Notes: generated from the letters alone by a model not told the origin. DNA of 64,000 bases from Pigmentiphaga sp. (GCA_023228945.1 JALOAI010000010.1:1-64000); one strand, 5' to 3'; counted from the first letter of the stretch, positions 1 to 10,494 are shown. Numbers and translations: made by a program.

Positions 1-118
1 CGCTCCACGCTTCCTTCCCACACTCGGTCACCCTCATGCAGTTGCGCTTCACTTCGTTCGCTGTGATCAACTTACGGGAGGACTTGCACCTCCGAGAGTG
101 CGCCCATGCTGGGCGCAC
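1..118 (-). mobile_element. Group II intron, 5' end (domain I start), cut by the window edge
   Basis: Read on the minus strand, the sequence from 118 begins with GTGCGCCCAGC, the canonical 5' end of bacterial group II introns (GUGYG; the lactococcal Ll.LtrB intron also starts GUGCGCCCAG). It folds at once into a hairpin of GTGCGCCCA against TGGGCGCAC, and then shows GGTGCAAGTCC and GTGATC-rich segments typical of domain I. The boundary lies 3 to 5 bases after the T-run of the secF terminator. Bacterial class C introns prefer exactly this kind of site, so class C is inferred. The maturase ORF and 3' end lie outside the window, so completeness and activity cannot be judged. Confidence 0.72.
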
Positions 119-120
119 AC

Positions 121-153
121 GAAAAAAGCCCGACATCCTGCGATGCCGGGCTT
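121..153 (-). terminator. Rho-independent terminator of the sec operon
   Basis: On the minus strand, AAGCCCGGCATC and GATGTCGGGCTT form a 12-bp stem with one G-T pair, closed by a GCAG loop and followed by six T residues (127 to 122). It lies about 40 bases after the secF stop codon. It probably also served as the landing site of the adjacent group II intron. Confidence 0.85.
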
Positions 154-193
154 GGCGGGCGGCGGGCGCGGCCAAGCCGCCGCGAACGCGCCA

Positions 194-1135
194 TCAGGCC
201 AGTTCTTCTCCGGGCACCTCGTCGTCTTTCTTGACCGGCCGCAGCATGTCTTCGCGCTTGGCGCCCAGGGCCAGAGCCAGGCCGGCGGCGACGAAGATCG
301 ACGAATAAATGCCGAACCAGATGCCGATGGTGAGGGCCAGGGCGAAGTAATGCAGGGTGGGGCCGCCGAAGATCAGGATGGACAGCACCATCATCTGCGT
401 CGAGCCGTGGGTGATGACGGTACGCGACATGGTCTGCGTTACCGAGAGATCGATGGTCTCGGCCACGCTCATCTTGCGATGCTTGCGGAAGTTCTCGCGG
501 ATCCGGTCCATGATGATCACGGACTCGTTGACCGAGTAGCCCAGCACCGCCAGCACGCCGGCCAGCACCGCCAGCGAAAATTCCCACTGGAAGAAGGCGA
601 AGAAGCCGAGGATGATCACCACATCGTGCAGGTTGGCGATCATGCCGGCCAGCGCGAACTTCCATTCGAAGCGGACCGCGAGGTAGATGACGATGCCCAC
701 GGCGACGAACAGGAGGGCGAGCAGGCCGTCGTAGGCCAGCTCTTTGCCGATCTGCGGGCCGACGAACTCGACGCGGCGCAGTTCCACCTGGGGCTGGGCC
801 TTTTGCAGTTCGGACAGCACTTGCTGGCTTTGTTCGGCGGCATTCTGGTCGGCGCTGGCCGGCAGGCGGATCAGCACGTCGCGCGAGGTGCCGAAGTTCT
901 GCACCTGGAAGTCGGTATAGCCGAGATCGGAAACGGCGCCACGCACTTGGTCGAGGGGTGCGGCCTCGGGATAGGTGACTTCGACCACTGTGCCGCCGGT
1001 GAACTCGATGGAGAAGTGAAAGCCCCGCGTGGCGATGAAGAAAATGGCCAGCAGAAAGAACACCAGGCTGATCAGGTTGAAGATCAGCCGGTGCCGCATG
1101 AACGGGATGGGTTTGCGAAAGTGGAAGAATTCCAT
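194..1135 (-). CDS. secF: Protein translocase subunit SecF
   Basis: Inner-membrane subunit of the SecDF-YajC complex, which uses the proton gradient to help pull exported proteins through SecYEG. The 313-residue protein starts MEFFHFRKPIPFMRHR and has a first membrane helix at about 17-36. The periplasmic P1 segment begins FSIEFTGGT, and five more helices fill the C-terminal half, as in the SecF family. The ATG at 1135 was chosen because the family signature begins there, although the frame stays open upstream. It follows secD by 23 bases and is the last gene of queA-tgt-yajC-secD-secF before the terminator. Confidence 0.95.
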   Translation of the reverse strand: MEFFHFRKPIPFMRHRLIFNLISLVFFLLAIFFIATRGFHFSIEFTGGTVVEVTYPEAAPLDQVRGAVSDLGYTDFQVQNFGTSRDVLIRLPASADQNAAEQSQQVLSELQKAQPQVELRRVEFVGPQIGKELAYDGLLALLFVAVGIVIYLAVRFEWKFALAGMIANLHDVVIILGFFAFFQWEFSLAVLAGVLAVLGYSVNESVIIMDRIRENFRKHRKMSVAETIDLSVTQTMSRTVITHGSTQMMVLSILIFGGPTLHYFALALTIGIWFGIYSSIFVAAGLALALGAKREDMLRPVKKDDEVPGEELA

Positions 1136-1158
1136 GGTGATTCCTGGGGCGGTGGTGG

Positions 1159-3003
1159 TCAGCCGATCGAGAGCTTGGTGAGTTTGCGCTTGCGGCCATA
1201 CCAGAGGTTGGTAATGGCGCGCACGCCCACCACCGCCGAGAACATCGACGTGAGGATGCCCAGGCAGTGCACGACGGCGAAGCCGCGCACCGGGCCGGAG
1301 CCGAAGGCCAGCAGGGCGATGCCGGCGATCAGCGAGGTGACGTTGGAGTCGAGAATCGTGGCCCAGGCGCGGTCGAAGCCTTCGGCGATCGCCTGTTGCG
1401 GCGAACGCCCCGCGCGGAGCTCTTCGCGGATACGTTCGTTGATGAGCACGTTGGCATCGATCGCCATCCCCAGCGTGAGCGCCACCGCCGCCAGGCCCGG
1501 GAGGGTGAGCGTGGCCTGCAGCATCGACAGCAGGGCGATCAGCAGCAGCAGGTTGAACGCCAGGCCGATGGTGGAGAACACGCCGAACAGCGTGTAGTAG
1601 GCGATCATGAAGATCGCGATGGCGATGAAGCCCCACATCGTGGCGTTGAAGCCCTGGCGGATGTTGTCGGCGCCCAGGCTGGGGCCCACGGTGCGTTCTT
1701 CGACGATCTCCATCGGCGCGGCCAGGCTACCGGCGCGCAGCAGCAGGGCGATGTCGTTGGCCTCGGTGGTGTTCATGCTGCCGGAGATCTGCACGCGGCC
1801 GCCGCCGATCTCGCCGCGGATCACCGGCGCGGTGACGACTTCGCCGACACCGCGTTCAAACAGCACGATGGCCATGCGCTTGCCGATGTTGTCGCGCGTG
1901 ACGTCGCGAAAAATACGGCTGCCCTTGCCGTCGAGCGTGAGATGGACGGCGGGCTGCTGGTTGTCGTCGAAGCCCGCCTGGGCGTCTTGGAGGTTTTCGC
2001 CGGTGAGGATGACCTGGCGGCGCAGCAGCAGCGGCCGGCCATCGCTGTCTTCGTAGCGTTCGAGGCCGAAGGGCACGGTGCCGCCGGCCAGCGCGCTCTG
2101 GGCGCCGGGGGAGTCGTCGACCAGACGGACCTGGAGGGTGGCGGTGCGGCCGAGGATCTCTTTGGCCCGGGCGACGTCTTGCACGCCGGGCAACTGCACC
2201 ACGATACGGTCGGCACCCTGCTGCTGGATCACCGGCTCGGCCACGCCGAGTTCATTGATCCGGTTATGCAGCGTGGACATGTTCTGCTTGACGGCGTTTT
2301 CCTGGACGGTGCGTATGGCCAGCTGGGTGAGCTGGGCGGAAAGCACGATTTGCCCGCCTTCGTTGCCGGAGCTGACCTGCAGGTCGGTGAGCTGGCTGCG
2401 CAGGGCATCGTTGATGCGGGCCGCAGTGGCGTCGTTGCTCGCGACGATGCGGATGCTGTTGCCCACGCGTTCGATGCTCTCGGCCTGGATGTTGGCGTTG
2501 CGCAACGTGGTGCGCACATCGCTGGCCATCGTATCGTAGCGGGTGGCCAGGGCGCCGGCCATGTCGATCTGCAGCAGGAAATGCACGCCGCCGCGCAGAT
2601 CCAGACCCAGGTACATCGGCTTGGCGCCGAGGGCCGTCAGCCAGGATGGCGAGGCCGGCAGCAGGTTGAGTGCGACGACGTAGGACGGATCGGCGGGGTC
2701 GGGGTTGAAAGCTCGTTCCAGGATGTCGCGGGCCTGGAGTTGCAGATCGGTATTGGCCAGCCGCAGCCGCACCGTGCCCACCGGGCCCAGCTGATCGAAC
2801 TGCGCACCGGTGTGCGGGATATCCGCCGCCGCCAGGGCACGCTCGGCGCGCTGCAGGGTATCGGCATCCACGCGCACGGTGGATTTGACGCTGGAGACCT
2901 GGACCGCCGGCGACTCACCGAAAAAATTGGGAAGCGTGTAGATGAGGCCGATCAGCAGGGCGACCGCCACGACGAGATACTTCCAGAGGGGGTAACGATT
3001 CAC
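1159..3003 (-). CDS. secD: Protein translocase subunit SecD
   Basis: Inner-membrane partner of SecF. The 614-residue protein has an N-terminal helix (YLVVAVALLIGLIYTLP, about 9-25) and a large periplasmic region that starts LGLDLRGGVHFLLQ. Five helices near the C-terminus carry the family motif GMAIDANVLINERIREE. The start is taken as the GTG at 3003 (VNRYPLWKYL), because family members begin with MNRYPLWKY and AGGA lies 8 bases upstream. An in-frame ATG at 3060 would add a non-conserved Arg-rich leader. It lies between yajC and secF and is co-transcribed with them. Confidence 0.94.
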   Translation of the reverse strand: MNRYPLWKYLVVAVALLIGLIYTLPNFFGESPAVQVSSVKSTVRVDADTLQRAERALAAADIPHTGAQFDQLGPVGTVRLRLANTDLQLQARDILERAFNPDPADPSYVVALNLLPASPSWLTALGAKPMYLGLDLRGGVHFLLQIDMAGALATRYDTMASDVRTTLRNANIQAESIERVGNSIRIVASNDATAARINDALRSQLTDLQVSSGNEGGQIVLSAQLTQLAIRTVQENAVKQNMSTLHNRINELGVAEPVIQQQGADRIVVQLPGVQDVARAKEILGRTATLQVRLVDDSPGAQSALAGGTVPFGLERYEDSDGRPLLLRRQVILTGENLQDAQAGFDDNQQPAVHLTLDGKGSRIFRDVTRDNIGKRMAIVLFERGVGEVVTAPVIRGEIGGGRVQISGSMNTTEANDIALLLRAGSLAAPMEIVEERTVGPSLGADNIRQGFNATMWGFIAIAIFMIAYYTLFGVFSTIGLAFNLLLLIALLSMLQATLTLPGLAAVALTLGMAIDANVLINERIREELRAGRSPQQAIAEGFDRAWATILDSNVTSLIAGIALLAFGSGPVRGFAVVHCLGILTSMFSAVVGVRAITNLWYGRKRKLTKLSIG

Positions 3004-3129
3004 GGAACGATTCCTGCAGGAACGAGGGTCGCGGACTCGGCAAGACGGCAAGGGGAACATGGCCCGCGCGACGTCGGGCGACGGTGTACCGGCCGCGGCG
3101 GCGCCGCGACGGCACGTGACCCGGAGGGA

Positions 3130-3468
3130 TTACAGGCTTTTGAGGGTGCCCTTGGGCAGCAGGGTCTGGACGGCGACGCGCTGCATGACGACCTCGACGG
3201 CGCGGCCGTTGTCCTGGGCGATCTCGAGCGTGACGTAGTTGTCCTTCACCTCGCTGATCTTGCCCACCAGGCCGCCGGCGGTGATGACTTCGTCGCCCTT
3301 GGCCAGGGCCGACACCATGTTGCGGTGCTCTTTCTGGCGCTTCATTTGCGGCCGGATCATGAGGAAGTACAGCACCACGAACATCAGGATGATGGGCAGC
3401 ATGCCCAGCAGGGCGTTATCGCCCCCCATCTGGGCAACCACGGCGGTGGAAATCTCGGAAATGCTCAT
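3130..3468 (-). CDS. yajC: Preprotein translocase accessory subunit YajC
   Basis: Small single-pass membrane protein that binds SecDF. It has 112 residues, with the helix LLGMLPIILMFVVLYFLMI near residues 18-36. The conserved RPQMKRQKEH segment follows, then a short cytoplasmic domain (GDEVITAGGLVGKI). The start MSISEIS at 3468 matches the family; the open frame upstream is not conserved. The gene lies 64 bases downstream of tgt and 126 bases upstream of secD, the usual betaproteobacterial order. Confidence 0.95.
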   Translation of the reverse strand: MSISEISTAVVAQMGGDNALLGMLPIILMFVVLYFLMIRPQMKRQKEHRNMVSALAKGDEVITAGGLVGKISEVKDNYVTLEIAQDNGRAVEVVMQRVAVQTLLPKGTLKSL

Positions 3469-3532
3469 GAGTCGGCTCTCGAAGGATTCAGGAAAATAAA
3501 CGATTGATTGTAGCGGGTATCTCGTCGCGCGC

Positions 3533-4692
<1,160 letters not shown>

Positions 4693-4696
<4 letters not shown>

Positions 4697-5925
4697 GTCG
4701 CGGCTGGCTCCAGTGGCGCGTCGATCAGCATCGCGTCGCCATAGCTGAAAAAGCGGTAGCGCTCGGCCACCGCATGGGCATAGGCGCGGCGGATGGGCGT
4801 CATGCCGGCAAAGGCCGAAATCAGCATCAGGAGTGTGGATTGAGGCAAATGAAAATTGGTGACCATCGCATCGACGAGGCCGAAGCGATAGCCCGGCGTG
4901 ATGAACAGGCGAGTGTCGTCCTGGTCTGGCGCGGCCAGGATGCGTCCGGCGGTGCCTACCCGGCGGGCCGCGGACTCCAGGGCGCGCACGCTGGTCGTGC
5001 CCACCGCCACCACCCGGCCGCCGCCGGCCCGTGTGGCGGCGATGGCGTCGACCGTGGCTTGCGGTACGGTGTACCGCTCGCTGTGCATCACGTGGCGGTC
5101 GAGCGAATCGACGCGCACCGGCATGAAGGTGCCCGCGCCCACATGCAGCGTGACGAAGGCGCGACCGATGCCGCGGCGCTCGAGGGCGGCCAGCAGCGTG
5201 TCGTCGAAATGCAGGCCCGCGGTAGGCGCGGCCACGGCGCCGGGGTGCCGGGCGTAGACGGTCTGGTAGCGGCTGTCGTCGTCCGGTTCGGCCGCATGGG
5301 TGATATACGGCGGTAGCGGCGTCTGACCATGGCGCTCGAGCAGCGCCAGGACGTCTTCACCGAACTGCAGCTCGAACAAATCATCGTGGCGGCCGAGTAC
5401 CACCGCATCGACGGCATCGGCCAGCCGTAGCCCGGTGCCGGTCTTGGGGCTTTTGCTCGCCTTGACGTGCGCCAGTACCCGGAAGTCCGGCAGAATGCGT
5501 TCGACGAGAACTTCCACCCGTCCGCCGCTGTCTTTGACTCCGGGGAGGCGGGCTTTGATCACCCGGGTATCGTTGAAAATCAGGAGGTCGCCATCACGCA
5601 GGCGCTGCGGCAACTGGCTGAATCCGGTATCGTGCAGACCGCCCGTGGCGTCGAGATGCAAAAGCCGGCTCGCCGTGCGGGTTGCGGCCGGATGCTGGGC
5701 GATCAGCTCCGGCGGCAGGGTGTAGTCGAAGTCCGCCGGCGCCAGGGTGGCCGGCCGAGGAGCCGCGGCCGTTTCACGGTTGCTCGGCGCGATCGCGGCG
5801 GCGTCGTTTGGCGGGCTTTGGGTCGCGAGGGCGTTTCGGGATTCGGGCTCGTTCGAGACGGGGCTTGCGCCGGAGCGCGAGGTTGGCCGGGCTTTCATGG
5901 CAGTGAAGGAAAAAAGATCGTGCAT
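4693..5925 (-). CDS. queA: S-adenosylmethionine:tRNA ribosyltransferase-isomerase QueA
   Basis: Transfers and isomerises the ribosyl group of S-adenosylmethionine onto preQ1-modified tRNA to form epoxyqueuosine. The conserved part begins at about residue 62 (LAPADFDYTLPPELIAQHP). It includes LLIFNDTRVIKARL, GLHFDD, TLHVGAGTF and the closing YRFFSYGDAMLI. The 410 residues exceed the usual 345 to 355 because of a Ser/Ala/Pro-rich N-terminal extension. Neither the ATG at 5925 nor the one at 5898 has a good ribosome-binding site, so the true start is uncertain. It is the first gene of the sec operon and overlaps tgt by 4 bases. Confidence 0.93.
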
Positions 5926-6078
5926 TGTGACATTTTTTACGGCAACGCCACTGCGTCCGGCAGGGACACGGCGGCTTTTCTGGCGTCGGGTAGCCTTTTT
6001 GGGGCAAAGCCTTTCCGTAGGCGCCGCCTTGAAGGCGGCAGGGATCGGACGTTTTTCTTTTGATCAGGAGATCACGCA

Positions 6079-6531
6079 ATGAATTTATTCCTGTGGCGGC
6101 ATGCCGAGGCCGAGGATGGCAGTAACGACCTGGCGCGCGCCCTGACCGCGCGTGGCCGCGAGCAGGCCGCTCACATGGCGCGCTGGCTGAGCGCCTTCGC
6201 GCCCGCCGATCTGCGCATTCTCGTCAGTCCGGCCGTGCGTACCCGCCAAACCGCCGATGCCCTGGGCCTGTCCTACGAAGTGGTGGAGTCGCTGGCGCCA
6301 GGCGCCAGCCCCGCGACGGTGCTGACCGAGGCGCAGTGGCCCACAGCCACCAGCAACGTGTTGGTGGTGGGGCATCAGCCAACCTTGGGGATGGCGGCCG
6401 CGCTGGCGCTTACCGGGCACCCCCTGTCGTGGTCGGTGCGCAAAGGAGGGATCTGGTGGTTGGCAAATCGCCAGCGCGACGATGATCACCAAGTGGTGGT
6501 GCGGGCGGTGGTAACGCCCGAAACGGTCTAG
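6079..6531 (+). CDS. sixA: SixA-type phosphohistidine phosphatase
   Basis: Small histidine-phosphatase-superfamily enzyme. In enterobacteria SixA dephosphorylates phosphohistidine on signalling or phosphotransferase proteins. The 150 residues begin MNLFLWRHAEAEDG with the catalytic Arg7-His8-Ala-Glu signature. The second conserved His sits in VVGHQPTLGM. AGGAG lies 10 bases before the ATG. It is transcribed away from queA across a 153-bp gap and converges on ppx with only 15 bases between the stop codons. The partner protein is not evident here. Confidence 0.9.
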   Translation: MNLFLWRHAEAEDGSNDLARALTARGREQAAHMARWLSAFAPADLRILVSPAVRTRQTADALGLSYEVVESLAPGASPATVLTEAQWPTATSNVLVVGHQPTLGMAAALALTGHPLSWSVRKGGIWWLANRQRDDDHQVVVRAVVTPETV

Positions 6532-6546
6532 GCCGCGGCCGCGGGC

Positions 6547-8100
6547 TCAGGCCGCCCGCGACTTGCGGCTGCGTTCGGGCCGCTTGATCTTCAGCTCGAA
6601 GGGCCGCCCCAGCCGCGCCCATTCCGCAACTTCGGCCCGCAAGGAAAAATCCGTCAGCGGATGGCGCGCCAGCCATTCGCCCTGAACTTCAAGAACATGC
6701 TGGCCGGGGCTGCCCAGCAGCCGGCAAGGGAGTTCGGGAATATCTTCGCGGCGTCGCGCGAGCAGGCAGGCCAGGCGCAGGCACAACAGTACGCTCCAGT
6801 GCGCCGGGCTGGGCAGGTCGAGCCCCTCGCGCGGCAGCCGGCCGTGATGCCCAAGGGCGAGCTGCGCCAGCAATTGCTGTTCGGGTTTGGAAAACCCCGG
6901 CATATCGGAAAAGCCCAGGATATAGGCCGTATGGCGCTGGTAATTGGCGTGGGCGATCGACAGCCCGATCTCGTGCAGATTGGCCACCCAGCCCAGCATT
7001 TGCTCCAGATCGCTGCTGTCGCCGGCATGGCTGCCATTGGGCGCCGCGGCCACTTCGGCCACGCCTTCGAGCGGCTGGTACAAGGCGAGCGCGGTTTGCA
7101 GTACGCGTTGCGCCTGGCCGGCGTCGATCTCGTAGCGCGTCATGAACTGCTGGACGGTGGCGTCGCGCACGTCGTGGATGTCGTCGCGACCGGCGAGGTC
7201 GTGCAAAACGCCGACGCGCAGGGCGCCGTCGGCCGCGTGCATGAGCTCGATGTCGAGCTCTTCGAAGATCGCGCGCATGATGGCCAGCCCGCCCGGCAGC
7301 ACGGCGGCGCGATCATGCTTGATATCCTGCAGGGCGGCGGCCTCGACCGAGCCCGCCCGGATCAGCCGCTGCCGCAATTGCTGCAGGCTGCGGGGCGTGA
7401 TACCGCCGGTGGAGAGGCCGGTGGCCGGCAGGATGGCGGCCAGCGCCTTGGCGGTGCCCGACGAGCCGTAGGCGTACTTCCAGCCCGCGCGGCGATAGCG
7501 TCGCGACAGGACCTCCACTTGCTGGCGGGCGGCGATCTCGGCGCGTTTCATGGCCTCGGCGGTGATGACGCCACCGGGGAAGAACTGCTGGCTGAAGGTG
7601 ACGCAGCCCATTTGCAAGGATTCGAGCAGCTCGGGCGTGTAGCTGGCGCCGATGATGAACTCGGTGGAGGCGCCGCCGATGTCGACCACCAGCCGCTTTT
7701 CTTGGGATTCGGGCAGCGAATGGGCCACTCCCTGGTAGATCAGGCGGGCTTCTTCGCGGCCCGCGATAATCTCGATCGGAAAGCCCAGCGCGGCTTCGGC
7801 GCGAGGCAGGAAATCGGCGATATTGGTGGCCATCCGGAAGGTTTGCGTGGCCACCGCCCGAACGCGGCCCGGATCGAAGCTGTGCAGCCGTTCGCCGAAA
7901 CGCCGCAGGACGGCGATGGCCCGGCCGATGGCGGCCTCATCGAGGTAGTGATCGTCGTCGAGGCCCGCGGCGAGCCGGACGGTTTCTTTAAGGCGATCGA
8001 CGAGATAGATCTGGGACGTGTCGGAGTTGTCGTTGATGCGGCCGACGACCAGGCGGAAGCTGTTGGAGCCGAGGTCGACCGCGGCGAGCAGGTGGGTCAT
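6547..8100 (-). CDS. ppx: Exopolyphosphatase / pppGpp phosphohydrolase family
   Basis: Hydrolyses terminal phosphates of polyphosphate; some family members act on pppGpp. The 517 residues carry the actin-like ASKHA phosphate-1 motif VDLGSNSFRLVV near the start. Also present are the catalytic-region motif TQTFRMATN, phosphate-2 motif VVDIGGASTEFIIG and a C-terminal HD-like helical region (LHEIGLSIAHANYQRHTAY). The start MTHLLAAVDLGSNS at 8100 fits the family; an in-frame ATG at 8160 would add an Arg-rich leader. No strong ribosome-binding site precedes either. Transcription runs in the same direction as rsmI, 292 bases upstream. Confidence 0.94.
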   Translation of the reverse strand: MTHLLAAVDLGSNSFRLVVGRINDNSDTSQIYLVDRLKETVRLAAGLDDDHYLDEAAIGRAIAVLRRFGERLHSFDPGRVRAVATQTFRMATNIADFLPRAEAALGFPIEIIAGREEARLIYQGVAHSLPESQEKRLVVDIGGASTEFIIGASYTPELLESLQMGCVTFSQQFFPGGVITAEAMKRAEIAARQQVEVLSRRYRRAGWKYAYGSSGTAKALAAILPATGLSTGGITPRSLQQLRQRLIRAGSVEAAALQDIKHDRAAVLPGGLAIMRAIFEELDIELMHAADGALRVGVLHDLAGRDDIHDVRDATVQQFMTRYEIDAGQAQRVLQTALALYQPLEGVAEVAAAPNGSHAGDSSDLEQMLGWVANLHEIGLSIAHANYQRHTAYILGFSDMPGFSKPEQQLLAQLALGHHGRLPREGLDLPSPAHWSVLLCLRLACLLARRREDIPELPCRLLGSPGQHVLEVQGEWLARHPLTDFSLRAEVAEWARLGRPFELKIKRPERSRKSRAA

Positions 8101-8392
8101 GAGAAAGCGGGCGGAGCGGCGAAGCCGATGGCGAAGTATACGCGCCACTACCACGGGCACGGACGACCACGCGCCTGAGCGAACGTCCCGCCTCCTGGCG
8201 CTTGGCGCTGCGGGATCCCCGGCTTGTTCCGCGGCTATGGGCGCGCGGCCGGGTGGATACCGGGTGGCACGCCTGGCGGCGGCAGTGGCGGCCGGTTGGC
8301 ATGCTGTCGTCCGTCAACAGCAAAAAAATGAAAAAATGTCGGGAAACCTTTCCGCCAAGGGTGGCGGCGCATCGTTCAGCATCGCGGGGGCG

Positions 8393-9334
8393 TCACTCGT
8401 CTCCTTCGTCGGGGCTTTCCGGCTCCGGCCCGTCGCGCAGCGCCAGCGCGCGCTCATACAGCGCGTGCCGCGAGGCCCCGGTGGCCTGTGCGCCCAGCCG
8501 GGCGGCATCCCGAACACCCATGTGCCGCAGCAGGCCGCGCAGCAGTTCGTCATGCTGATCGGTGCCGGCCGCTTCGGCGGGCGCCGCCTCCACGATCAGC
8601 ACGAACTCCCCTTGCGCGCCTTGCGGCCGGGCCTTGAGCCAGGCCTCGGCTTCGCCGGCCGCCAATACGGCGATTTCCTCGAAGCGCTTGGTCAGCTCCC
8701 GTGCCACCGTGAGCTTGCGGTCAGCGCCGCACACGGCGGCCAGGTCGCGCAAGGTGGCGGCAAGCCGGTGCGGCGACTCGAACATCACCACCGGGGCCGG
8801 CAACCGGCACCATTGCCGCAGCCAGGCCTGGCGGGCCTGGCTCTTGGGGGGCGCAAAGCCGGCAAACACGAATTCCGGCCGGGCGTCGGAAGTCATGCCG
8901 CTGGCCATCAGAGCGGCCAGAACCGCGCTGGGGCCGGGCAAGGGCACCACCCGATAACCAGCGGTCCGCACCGCGGCAACGATGCGTGCGCCCGGGTCGC
9001 TCACCGCCGGCGTGCCCGCATCCGAAATCAGCGCCACCCGTTGGCCCGCCGCCAGTCGCTCCACGATCGCCTCCGCCGCCCGTGCTTCATTGTGCTGATG
9101 GGCCGCCATCAGCGGCGTCGAAATATCCCAGTAATCCAGCAGCGGGCGGCTGGTGCGGGTGTCTTCGGCGGCAATCACGTCGGCCAGCTGCAGGGCATGG
9201 CGTGCGCGCGGGCCGAGGTCGGCCAGGTTGCCGATCGGCGTGGCCACCACATACAGGGTGGCGGCGGGCCAGTTTTGGCGGCCGATCGCTTCGGCCTGGC
9301 GCGGCAACAACGGCGCGGGAAGGGTATCGTTCAT
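8393..9334 (-). CDS. rsmI: 16S rRNA 2'-O-ribose C1402 methyltransferase RsmI
   Basis: SAM-dependent enzyme of the tetrapyrrole-methylase fold that methylates C1402 in the 16S decoding centre. The 313 residues contain LYVVATPIGNLADLGPRA near 28, AEDTRTSRPLLDYW, LISDAGTPAVSDPG and the glycine-rich PLPGPSAVLAALMASG, all family signatures. The start at 9334 (MNDTLPAP) places the methylase domain at the expected distance; the longer open frame upstream is unconserved. It diverges from yraN with 58 bases between the start codons, the usual arrangement in proteobacteria. Confidence 0.95.
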   Translation of the reverse strand: MNDTLPAPLLPRQAEAIGRQNWPAATLYVVATPIGNLADLGPRARHALQLADVIAAEDTRTSRPLLDYWDISTPLMAAHQHNEARAAEAIVERLAAGQRVALISDAGTPAVSDPGARIVAAVRTAGYRVVPLPGPSAVLAALMASGMTSDARPEFVFAGFAPPKSQARQAWLRQWCRLPAPVVMFESPHRLAATLRDLAAVCGADRKLTVARELTKRFEEIAVLAAGEAEAWLKARPQGAQGEFVLIVEAAPAEAAGTDQHDELLRGLLRHMGVRDAARLGAQATGASRHALYERALALRDGPEPESPDEGDE

Positions 9335-9392
9335 CGCGCAAGCATACCGCGCCGGCTTGCGGCTGGCGTCCTTCGCCGCGCGCCGCCCGTCG

Positions 9393-9878
9393 ATGCGTTT
9401 CACTGACGACGCCCAGGCCGCCGCCCTGGCCGCCCGCGCGCAGCGGGCGCGCCGCCGGCGACGCGCGGCAAAGCCCGTGGCCATCCTGCGGGAGTCCGTC
9501 GAGCCTGTCTCCGAAACCCAGCGCCGCGGTGCGCGCGCGGAATCGCGGGCGCTGGCCATGCTGGAGGCCGAGGGCCTGCGCCTGGTGGCGCGCAATGTCG
9601 GTAGCGCCCTGGGCGAGATCGATCTCATCATGCGGGAGGGCCCGCGCCTCGTGTTCGTCGAGGTTCGTTCCCGCTCGTCCGCCACCGCGCGGCATGGCGG
9701 CGCCCTGGCCAGCGTCAATGCCGCCAAACAGCGGCGCCTGGCACGTACCGCCGCGCTCTACCTCACGGTGTCGCTGGGCAGGCGCGGGCCGTGGCCGGCA
9801 TGCCGCTTCGACGTGGTGGCGGTGGAGGGCGCCACGATGGCCTGGGTGCGAGGCGCTTTCGATGCCGTGCCGGGTTGA
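9393..9878 (+). CDS. yraN: UPF0102 family endonuclease-like protein YraN
   Basis: Small protein of the UPF0102 family, with a predicted restriction-endonuclease-like fold and no settled function. It has 161 residues. The family core begins at about residue 46 with RGARAESRALAMLEAEG. It continues through the acidic motif GEIDLIM, then VFVEVRSR, and ends with FDVVAVEG. The Asp/Glu-X-Lys-type residues fall within GEIDLI and FVEVRSR. An Arg/Ala-rich segment of about 40 residues precedes the core. The ATG at 9393 is preferred. It is followed by the SIS-domain gene, as in the Escherichia coli yraN-diaA-dolP order. Confidence 0.9.
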   Translation: MRFTDDAQAAALAARAQRARRRRRAAKPVAILRESVEPVSETQRRGARAESRALAMLEAEGLRLVARNVGSALGEIDLIMREGPRLVFVEVRSRSSATARHGGALASVNAAKQRRLARTAALYLTVSLGRRGPWPACRFDVVAVEGATMAWVRGAFDAVPG

Positions 9879-9903
9879 GCACGCGCAACGCTATAATCGT
9901 CCA

Positions 9904-10494
9904 ATGGACCTTTCTGCCCGCGTTGCCCATCATTTTCGCGATGCCGCCGCGCTGTTCGAGCGCAGCCAGCGCGACCTGGCCGAACCTATCGTCGCGGCCG
10001 GCGAGGCTTTGTTCCTGGCCCTTTCCAGCGATTGCAAGATCCTGGCCTGCGGCAATGGCGGTTCCGCCGCCGATGCCCAGCACTTCATTGCCGAGCTGGT
10101 CGGGCGCTTCGAGCGCGAACGGCTGCCGCTGGCCGGCATCACCCTCAATACCGACACTTCCATCCTCACCGCGGTGGCCAACGACTACGGCTATGCCGAC
10201 GTCTTCGCGCGGCAGGTGCAGGCCCTGGGACAGCCGGGCGATGTGCTCGTGGCCCTGTCCACCAGCGGCCAATCCGCCAGCGTGGTGCGCGCCGTTCAGG
10301 CCGCGCAAGAGCGCGACATGCCGGTGATCGCTCTCACCGGCAAGGGGGGCGGCCAGATCGCCACCCTGCTAACCGCCAACGATATCCATCTGTGCGTTCC
10401 GCACGACCGCACCATGCGCATCCAGGAGGTCCACGGCCTGATCCTGCACGTGTTATGCGATCTGGTCGACGCCCAGCTTCTCGGAGATTCCTGA
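9904..10494 (+). CDS. SIS-domain protein, DiaA / phosphoheptose isomerase family
   Basis: Sugar-isomerase-fold protein of 196 residues. It carries the SIS phosphosugar-binding motif CGNGGSAADAQHF at 49-61, the loop LSTSGQSASV and a C-terminal helix with MRIQEVHGLILHVLCDLVD. The family covers GmhA, which makes sedoheptulose-7-phosphate isomer for lipopolysaccharide heptose, and DiaA, which binds DnaA at initiation. The position between yraN and a BON-domain lipoprotein matches the diaA locus, so DiaA is favoured, but sequence alone does not decide. It overlaps the next gene by one base (TGATG). Confidence 0.88.
   Translation: MDLSARVAHHFRDAAALFERSQRDLAEPIVAAGEALFLALSSDCKILACGNGGSAADAQHFIAELVGRFERERLPLAGITLNTDTSILTAVANDYGYADVFARQVQALGQPGDVLVALSTSGQSASVVRAVQAAQERDMPVIALTGKGGGQIATLLTANDIHLCVPHDRTMRIQEVHGLILHVLCDLVDAQLLGDS

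Noticed and set aside
98..1597. Long plus-strand open frame opposite secF and secD
   Set aside because: It is a shadow of the GC-biased codons of secD and secF, without recognisable domains. Several other long antisense frames (for example 1267-3507 and 34886-36241) were rejected for the same reason.
5926..6078. preQ1 riboswitch ahead of queA
   Set aside because: No preQ1-aptamer pattern was seen. The gap holds only a short GCCGCC/GGCGGC hairpin at 6023-6039 and the sixA ribosome-binding site.
8101..8392. Possible small gene between ppx and rsmI
   Set aside because: Open frames here have no ribosome-binding site, no plausible codon pattern and no recognisable motif. I see nothing in this gap.
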